Source: Synergistaceae bacterium
GTDB taxonomy: Bacteria > Synergistota > Synergistia > Synergistales > Synergistaceae
NCBI GenBank assembly: GCA_031271065.1
Contig: JAISWP010000169.1
Coordinates: 1 to 6,440 of the forward strand
DNA: 6,440 bases
Direction: 5' to 3'
The position numbers and the translations under genes are program-made. Shown here one piece after another: positions 1-4,034 of the stretch (the stretch's first letter is position 1; each line of letters opens with the position of its first letter). Below the pieces are notes generated by a model, which worked only from the letters and a program-made list of their open reading frames with translations, searched no databases and was not told the origin of the DNA.

Positions 1-1337
1 ATTATCAGCAGGTCGACATGATAAATCACCGGACGATAGAGGGAACGGGACTCGGTCTTTCGATCTCCAAGAGGCTTGTGGAGATGATGGGCGGCGGCAT
101 AACCGTGGAGAGCGAATACGGGCGCGGCAGCAGATTTTCGATACGCGTCAGGCAAGGCATAACCGACCCGCGCCCCATCGGGAAGGAGAACGCCGAAAAC
201 CTGAAAGGATTCCGCTTCCTCAGGGGGCAGAGCCGCAGGGTGAAGAACGTCAGCTACGTTCCCATGCCCTACGGCAAGGTCCTCGTAGTGGACGACGTGA
301 GCACGAACCTCGACGTGGCCAGGGGCATGATGGCGGCTTACGAGGGGCTGCTGATTCACTGCGTGACGAGCGGCATGGACGCCATAAACATGATCCGCAA
401 AGAGGAGATACGCTACGACGTGGTGTTCATGGATCACATGATGCCGGGGCTGGACGGGGTCCAAACGGTGAAGATCATCAGGGACGAGATCGGAAGCGAG
501 TACGCGAGGACCGTTCCGATAGTGGCCCTGACCGCGAACGCGATAGTGGGCAACGACAAAATGTTCCTGGAAAACGGTTTTCAGGCGTTTCTGGCGAAGC
601 CGATAGACGTTGTGAAGCTGGACGCCGTGCTCCGCCAGTTCGTCAGGGACAAACAGAGCCCGGAAACTATCAGAGAGGCGGAGACGAGGCCGCGCGAGGC
701 CGGCGGCAAGTGCGGCCGCGAAGCCATCCTCATGAGCCTGCTGGAGAAAACGCGGATAAGCGGCGTGGACATAAACGCCGGGCTGAAACGCTTCAACGAT
801 GTCCCCTCCGTCTACCTGGACGTCGTCAAGTCCTTCGTGCAGAACGTGCCGAAATTCCTGGAGTCTCTGAGGGGCGTCACGGAGCAGACGCTTTGCGAAT
901 ACGCCGTCACGGTGCACGGGGTCAAGGGGAGCTGCTACGGGATATGCGCGGACGAGGCGGGGAGAATGGCGGAGGTTCTCGAAATATCGGCAAAGAGCGG
1001 CGACTTCGCCCGCGTCATGGCCGGCAGCGAAACGTTCATATGCAAGACGGAGGAACTGCTCAGCCAGCTCAAAGCCCTCTTTGAAAGCGCGGATAACGTC
1101 AGGGAGGAAGCGGACAGCGGCAGGGACGCGCTGCCAGAGCCGGACCGCGAGCTGCTGGCGAAAATGCTCAATGCGAGCCAGGATTACGACATTGACGCCA
1201 TGCAGGGCGTCATGGAGGAGCTCGAGCGGCACAAGTACGAATCCGGCCAGGAACTGATATCGTGGCTGAAAGGACGGCTCGTCAGCTTCGGATACGAGGA
1301 GATTTCGGAGAAACTGAAAGAGACGCTTCAAGGATAA
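1..1337 (+). CDS. Hybrid sensor histidine kinase, 3' part (HATPase end, receiver, Hpt)
   Basis: C-terminal part of a multidomain phosphorelay kinase; the gene runs off the left edge. The frame is open from base 3 and reads YQQVD just before the ATG at 18, which is the normal lead-in to the ATP-binding G2 box, so that ATG is internal. Counting from it as residue 1: GTGLGLSI (9-16) closes the HATPase_c domain. A receiver domain spans about 86-210, with acidic pair D92-D93, phosphoacceptor D139 (in VVFMDHMMPG), T172 (ALTANA) and K194 (FLAKP). An Hpt domain spans about 236-355, with phospho-His H300 in HGVKGS. A helical tail (about 373-438) follows that I cannot assign to a named domain. The order implies transfer from the kinase His to D139, then to H300, then to an unseen response regulator. 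The sensor and dimerisation regions lie upstream, so ligand and membrane topology are unknown. Confidence 0.93.
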   Translation, partial: YQQVDMINHRTIEGTGLGLSISKRLVEMMGGGITVESEYGRGSRFSIRVRQGITDPRPIGKENAENLKGFRFLRGQSRRVKNVSYVPMPYGKVLVVDDVSTNLDVARGMMAAYEGLLIHCVTSGMDAINMIRKEEIRYDVVFMDHMMPGLDGVQTVKIIRDEIGSEYARTVPIVALTANAIVGNDKMFLENGFQAFLAKPIDVVKLDAVLRQFVRDKQSPETIREAETRPREAGGKCGREAILMSLLEKTRISGVDINAGLKRFNDVPSVYLDVVKSFVQNVPKFLESLRGVTEQTLCEYAVTVHGVKGSCYGICADEAGRMAEVLEISAKSGDFARVMAGSETFICKTEELLSQLKALFESADNVREEADSGRDALPEPDRELLAKMLNASQDYDIDAMQGVMEELERHKYESGQELISWLKGRLVSFGYEEISEKLKETLQG

Positions 1338-1361
1338 TTTAAAGCGGTACTGCATATCGAA

Positions 1362-1385
1362 GGGACTGACGCGTAAATCAGTCCC
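1362..1385 (+). terminator. Stem-loop after the kinase gene, weak terminator candidate
   Basis: GGGACTGA (1362-1369) pairs perfectly with TCAGTCCC (1378-1385) around an 8-base loop, 24 bases after the kinase stop codon. T-runs follow only at 1393-1396 and 1402-1407, not directly against the stem. It is therefore a plausible but imperfect intrinsic terminator for the kinase transcript. Confidence 0.45.
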
Positions 1386-1412
1386 GAGGATGTTTTAACG
1401 ATTTTTTCAAGG

Positions 1413-1760
1413 ATGGCGGGTTATTACTCAGAAAATTACTTTGGAACGCTTGATAAAGCCAAGGACATGGTGGACACGCTAAGGAAAGAATTTTCCGACA
1501 GAGGAGTATATTTTTTCTCGTACGACTGGCGGCAGAGCAGCGAGGACAACGCGAAGCTCTTGAAGGCTTTCATCGACAGTCTGGGAACCCCGAAGGTCGA
1601 TCTGGTATGCCACAGCATGGGTGGATTGGTCGCGTCTTCGTATTACAAACAGAATATCGGCAATCACAAGATAAACAGAATCGTAACGCGCCTGTGGAAC
1701 TGCTCAGAGCGTATCGTCGCAGGATTGCGGCTGATTCGTAAAACCACCGCGTTTCCGTAA
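1413..1760 (+). pseudogene. Lipase/LCAT-like alpha/beta-hydrolase remnant, both ends missing
   Basis: The frame encodes 115 residues, of which about 1-92 look like the middle of a lipase of the LCAT/PGAP1-like alpha/beta-hydrolase type. A YDWRQSSEDNAKLLKAFID-like block (38-55) is followed by the nucleophile elbow DLVCHSMGG, with Ser68 as the expected catalytic serine, then the helix LVASSYY. Missing are the N-terminal strand with the HG oxyanion motif, any signal peptide, and everything after NRIVT (88-92), where this family normally continues LGTP. From about base 1686 the reading becomes unrelated sequence and stops at 1758-1760, next to the dehydrogenase terminator. No ribosome binding site precedes the ATG (AAGG abuts it), and the frame is open upstream only to the stop at 1374. 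It is more AT-rich than its neighbours. The Asp and His of the catalytic triad are absent, so an active enzyme is very unlikely. Confidence 0.75.
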
Positions 1761-1766
1761 CCCGAA

Positions 1767-1799
1767 AAAGCCCTTCACCCTTGCCGTATGAAGGGCTTT
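1767..1799 (-). terminator. Intrinsic terminator of the Fe-alcohol dehydrogenase gene
   Basis: AAAGCCCTTCA (1767-1777) pairs perfectly over 11 bp with TGAAGGGCTTT (1789-1799), loop of 11. On the minus strand the stem runs into TTTTT (1769-1765), 27 bases past the dehydrogenase stop codon. The + strand flank is less T-rich (GCCCTTTT), so termination from the left is possible but weaker. Confidence 0.85.
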
Positions 1800-1826
1800 G
1801 CCCTTTTACTGCTGTAGAAATCAGGT

Positions 1827-2975
1827 TTAATACGCGCTCATATATATGCCGCGGACCTGGTCCTGGGTATAAGGCTTCGGGTTCGTCTCTCCTATTTCCT
1901 CGGCCATAGCCTTTTCCGCCAGCTCGTCGATATCACCCCGTTTGACGCCGATCTCGCTCAGTCCGTCGGGAACACCGACCTCCCGGGCCAGGTTCGTCAC
2001 AAAGCGCGCCAGCGACTCGCAGTTCTCCCTCTCGGAGTGCCACTGCTTGCCGGCGCTCACGGCGGCCGCCAGTTCGGAGTAGCCTCCGGCGGCCGAGTCA
2101 ATGTTGAACTTTATCACCGGCGCCAGAAGCATCGCGTTGCAAAGCCCGTGAGGCAGGTTGTACATGCCGCCGAGCGGATGGGACATCGCGTGGACCAGGC
2201 CGAGCCCGGCGTTGTTGAAGGCGGTTCCGGCCAGGAAACTGGCATAGCACATGTTCTCTCTGGCCTCGATGTCGGAGCCGTCCTTCACCGCAATCGGAAG
2301 CCATCGCGCAGCCAGTTCAGCGGCCTTGTATGCCTTTGCCTTCGTGACCTCGGTGGAGTTTTTCGCCACGTAGGCTTCCACCGCGTGGGTCAGAGCGTCC
2401 ATGCCCGTGAAAGCGGTGAGTTCGGGAGGCATGGATAGCATCATCTCCGGATCGTTGACGGAAACGCTCGGGATCATGTGCCAGTCGTTTATAGTGAATT
2501 TCGAATGATCGGCGTCGTCGGATATGACGGCGAACTGGGTGACCTCGCTCCCGGTGCCGGCAGTGGTGCTGACGGCGATGAGCGGGGGCATGGCTTGACG
2601 CGATTTGTTCGTGCCGACGTAGTCCCTTATGCTGCCGCCGTTGGCTGCGAGAATCCCGATGCCCTTCGCCGTGTCTATGGCGCTGCCGCCCCCGACGGCG
2701 ACGATGATGTCGCATCCCGCCGCGCGGTATTCGGACGCGCCCGCCTCAACGACGGAGACCGTGGGGTTGGGGACCGCTCTGCAAAATTCATGGGACCTGA
2801 GCCCGGCCTCGGCGAGTATCTCCGACACCATGCGAGCCTGGGACTCCCCCACGCCGCCAACGGACGCGACTACGAAGGCGTTCGTTCCGTGGAGGCCGAA
2901 GGCCTCGCATCCGATTTCACGGATGACTCCCCTGCCGATGAGGTTGAGCATGGGAATATAATAGCGATAATTCAC
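1827..2975 (-). CDS. Iron-containing alcohol dehydrogenase (group III, FucO/Mdh-like)
   Basis: Cytoplasmic NAD(P)-dependent oxidoreductase that interconverts primary alcohols or diols and their aldehydes. The 382 residues match the usual family length. The N-terminal dinucleotide domain carries GGGS (95-98) followed by AIDTAKG, and TTAGTGSE (137-144). The C-terminal metal domain holds the expected Fe(II) ligands D193 and H197 (GMDALTHAVEAY), H262 (VHAMSHPLGG) and H276 (LPHG), with H266 at the usual catalytic-His position. All ligands are intact, so it should be active. Aligning without gaps to E. coli FucO from the shared GRG (14-16), the NAD-selecting Asp of FucO is Ser38 here. The start is GTG at 2975, chosen because AGGGGAGG lies 8 bases upstream. 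Substrate cannot be told from sequence: 1,2- or 1,3-diols, lactaldehyde, ethanol and butanol are all handled by close relatives. It is monocistronic, with its own terminator. Confidence 0.95.
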   Translation of the reverse strand: MNYRYYIPMLNLIGRGVIREIGCEAFGLHGTNAFVVASVGGVGESQARMVSEILAEAGLRSHEFCRAVPNPTVSVVEAGASEYRAAGCDIIVAVGGGSAIDTAKGIGILAANGGSIRDYVGTNKSRQAMPPLIAVSTTAGTGSEVTQFAVISDDADHSKFTINDWHMIPSVSVNDPEMMLSMPPELTAFTGMDALTHAVEAYVAKNSTEVTKAKAYKAAELAARWLPIAVKDGSDIEARENMCYASFLAGTAFNNAGLGLVHAMSHPLGGMYNLPHGLCNAMLLAPVIKFNIDSAAGGYSELAAAVSAGKQWHSERENCESLARFVTNLAREVGVPDGLSEIGVKRGDIDELAEKAMAEEIGETNPKPYTQDQVRGIYMSAY

Positions 2976-2983
2976 AAAAAACG

Positions 2984-2991
2984 CCTCCCCT
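2984..2991 (-). promoter_or_regulatory. Ribosome binding site fixing the GTG start of the Fe-ADH
   Basis: On the minus strand AGGGGAGG lies 8 bases upstream of the GTG at 2975-2973. It supports the GTG rather than the internal ATG at codon 9, and implies strong translation. Confidence 0.85.
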
Positions 2992-3047
2992 GGTAAATTT
3001 GACTTCGTCGCGGATATGTATGTTCAAAAAATCACTGATCGAATAAT

Positions 3048-3076
3048 ATCATAGATTTATAGTTACTAAAATCATC
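3048..3076 (-). promoter_or_regulatory. Possible promoter of the Fe-ADH gene
   Basis: On the minus strand TATGAT (3053-3048) is a fair -10 element in an AT-rich stretch; the -35 position at 17 bases (3076-3071, GATGAT) is poor. Transcription from here would give a leader of roughly 65 to 70 bases to the GTG. The -35 position overlaps the left arm of the inverted repeat at 3072. Weak evidence. Confidence 0.25.
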
Positions 3077-3194
3077 TGCCGGCGCTTTCGGAATATCCCA
3101 GCCGCAGTACGGAAAACCTGGAACCCGGATATGCGGCAAATCCTCCGGCATGGGCTGAACGCCCTGAGTGATTCCGAAAGCTCAAACCAGATGA
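3072..3194. repeat. 123-base long-range inverted repeat, candidate structured RNA or MITE/REP-like element
   Basis: TCATCTG (3072-3078) pairs with CAGATGA (3188-3194), and GCTTTCGGAAT (3084-3094) pairs with ATTCCGAAAGC (3171-3181). The two stems are in register, separated by a 5- by 6-base internal loop. Inside, GCCGCA (3101-3106) pairs with TGCGGC (3132-3137). On the minus strand the outer stem is followed by TTTT (3071-3068). I see no flanking target-site duplication. It matches no RNA family I recognise; a dispersed intergenic repeat, a mobile-element remnant or a leader RNA are all possible. Confidence 0.55.
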
Positions 3195-3269
3195 ACCGAC
3201 GGCCCCGCAAAACAGCATTTCGTGGTAATATCATAATGGAAGCGCCGCTTTACCGTCTTTTATTCCTGT

Positions 3270-3301
3270 TTCAGGCCAAATACGCCTTTGTTCGGCCTGA
3301 A
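3270..3301 (+). other. Hairpin upstream of the terminator-like stem
   Basis: TTCAGGCC (3270-3277) and GGCCTGAA (3294-3301) form a perfect 8-bp stem with a 16-base loop, ending one base before the next hairpin. No T-run follows on either strand, so it is not a terminator by itself. Confidence 0.5.
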
Positions 3302-3302
3302 G

Positions 3303-3347
3303 CCGCAATGAAGCGCGACGTATTGCGATACGCGGCATTGCGGTTTT
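3303..3347 (+). terminator. Terminator-like hairpin with no assigned transcript
   Basis: CCGCAATG (3303-3310) pairs perfectly with CATTGCGG (3336-3343). Inside, CGTAT (3319-3323) pairs with ATACG (3328-3332) around a TGCG loop. TTTT follows directly at 3344-3347, then AAATTAAAT. This has the shape of an intrinsic terminator on the + strand, yet no + strand gene lies before it in this intergenic region. It could end a small RNA or act as an attenuator in front of the YbjQ-like gene. Confidence 0.5.
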
Positions 3348-3351
3348 AAAT
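3323..3351 (+). promoter_or_regulatory. Possible promoter of the YbjQ-like gene
   Basis: TTGCGA (3323-3328) and TTAAAT (3346-3351), 17 bases apart, each match four of six sigma-70 consensus positions. They would give a leader of about 60 bases. The site overlaps the terminator-like hairpin, so both readings cannot be active on the same molecule. Weak evidence. Confidence 0.25.
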
Positions 3352-3404
3352 TAAATCAAACTTACGGGCGCAGGTCAGATTCAAAACCAGAATAGGATGT
3401 CAGC

Positions 3405-3411
3405 AAGGAGG
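3405..3411 (+). promoter_or_regulatory. Ribosome binding site of the YbjQ-like gene
   Basis: AAGGAGG lies 7 bases before the ATG at 3419. It decides this start and rules against the overlapping frame that opens at 3397, whose ATG lies upstream of the AAGGAGG. Confidence 0.9.
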
Positions 3412-3418
3412 CGATTTA

Positions 3419-3841
3419 ATGGAATTACCGCCCTGGGAACTGGAAGAACAGGAGAAGTGGCAGCAGCAGAAAGCCGCGCAGCAGAAAGCCCTGGACGCCG
3501 CTCCGAAACGCGGTTCCAAGCTGGTCGTGACCACGGCCGAAACCATCGGCGGAAAGAAATTTACGACCGCGGGAATCGTCCTGGGCGCCGTAGTATACGT
3601 CGGCAACCTCACAGCGGAGACACAGAATTTTTACGCATCCGGCGCGATAGGCGGAGAGCTCACAGGCGCTGCGGCTATGTTCGCGGAAGCCCGCAAGACC
3701 GCGTTGGAACGTATGATGGATGAAGCCCGCGAACTCAAGGCCGACGCGGTAATAGCGGTGCGGTTTCAGACCACCGAGATAATGCAGACAGTGGTTGAAT
3801 TGCTTGCCTACGGCACCGCCGTGACATTTATGAACGCGTAG
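3419..3841 (+). CDS. YbjQ/UPF0145 family protein with N-terminal extension
   Basis: 140 residues. From about residue 34 it follows the YbjQ (UPF0145) pattern: a strand TTAETIGG, GIVLGAVVYVGN (52-63), a glycine-rich middle, a helix of the form EARKTALERMMDEARELKADAVIAVRF (90-116), and a C-terminal strand ending GTAVTF (132-137). E. coli YbjQ is about 107 residues; the extra length here is a charged, Gln-rich N-terminus (WELEEQEKWQQQKAAQQKA, 6-24) that probably forms a helix or short coiled coil. There is no signal peptide or membrane segment, so it is likely cytoplasmic. The family has been labelled heavy-metal-binding, but its function is unestablished; this member contains no Cys and no His. 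It is a single gene, convergent with the metal ATPase gene and not co-transcribed with it. The start is set by the AAGGAGG 7 bases upstream. Confidence 0.9.
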   Translation: MELPPWELEEQEKWQQQKAAQQKALDAAPKRGSKLVVTTAETIGGKKFTTAGIVLGAVVYVGNLTAETQNFYASGAIGGELTGAAAMFAEARKTALERMMDEARELKADAVIAVRFQTTEIMQTVVELLAYGTAVTFMNA

Positions 3842-3846
3842 CCGCG

Positions 3847-3877
3847 GCGGGCGCGGCGATTCACGAGGCCGCCCCGC
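3847..3877 (+). other. GC-rich hairpin just after the YbjQ-like gene
   Basis: GCGGG/GCGGC (3847-3857, one bulged C at 3852) pairs with GCCGCCCCGC (3868-3877), giving 10 bp with a 10-base loop, 6 bases after the stop codon. It is very stable but no T-run follows, so it is at best a terminator lacking the U-tract or an mRNA 3'-end stabiliser. Confidence 0.45.
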
Positions 3878-3907
3878 GATGGACACCCCTGCTTTCAGCT
3901 GACAGTT

Positions 3908-3930
3908 TCCGCTGCCAAGCCCGCAGCGGA
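3908..3930. other. Perfect 8-bp hairpin in the convergent intergenic region
   Basis: TCCGCTGC (3908-3915) and GCAGCGGA (3923-3930) pair perfectly around a 7-base loop. Neither strand has a following T-run. A further small hairpin, CGCCC/GGGCG (3949-3953 and 3959-3963), lies to its right. Confidence 0.5.
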
Positions 3931-3973
3931 CTCTCAGCGCCAAGCTATCGCCCATGCCGGGCGCACATATAAA

Positions 3974-4013
3974 AGAGAGCCGGCCCGAAAGACCTGCCTT
4001 CGGCCAGCTCTCT
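3974..4013 (-). terminator. Intrinsic terminator of the metal ATPase gene
   Basis: AGAGAGC (3974-3980) pairs with GCTCTCT (4007-4013), then after one C/A mismatch GGCC (3982-3985) pairs with GGCC (4002-4005). On the minus strand the stem runs into TTTTAT (3974-3969), 22 bases past the ATPase stop codon. Confidence 0.85.
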
Positions 4014-4034
4014 CCTGTCACATAGTTCTGATCA

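Larger units (their letters stand above)
2992..3404. other. About 410-base intergenic region between divergent genes
   Basis: No convincing protein gene. From the dehydrogenase side it holds an AT-rich stretch (about 3018-3071) suited to the dehydrogenase promoter, a 123-base inverted-repeat element (3072-3194), a short AAGCG-C-CGCTT palindrome (3240-3250), two adjacent hairpins (3270-3301 and 3303-3343), and an AT-rich stretch (3344-3360) that may hold the promoter of the YbjQ-like gene. Open frames here (61 and 72 codons, plus a 39-codon one) lack ribosome binding sites. Confidence 0.6.

Noticed and set aside
18..20. ATG at 18 as the true start of the kinase gene
   Set aside because: The frame continues upstream to the window edge and reads YQQVD, the normal lead-in to the GTGLGLSI box. 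The protein would also lack its ATP-binding and phosphoacceptor regions, so the gene is cut by the window.
2478..2996. 172-codon + strand frame opposite the dehydrogenase
   Set aside because: Antisense to an intact Fe-ADH with all metal ligands; Gly/Ala/Asp/Arg-rich shadow sequence with no recognisable motif.
3049..3234. 61-codon minus-strand frame in the same gap
   Set aside because: No ribosome binding site, Arg-rich and Ser-rich shadow-like composition; the neighbouring 39-codon frame looks more natural and was reported instead, with caution.
3131..3349. 72-codon + strand frame in the intergenic gap
   Set aside because: No ribosome binding site, basic low-information composition, and it runs through the inverted repeat and both hairpins, so RNA or repeat structure explains the sequence better.
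3397..3723. 108-codon + strand frame overlapping the start of the YbjQ-like gene
   Set aside because: Its ATG lies upstream of the AAGGAGG, which is placed for the 3419 start, and its Arg-rich composition is that of an out-of-frame shadow.
3425..4021. 198-codon minus-strand frame opposite the YbjQ-like gene
   Set aside because: It is antisense to a gene with a clear family match and a strong ribosome binding site, and its composition is that of an antisense shadow in GC-rich DNA.
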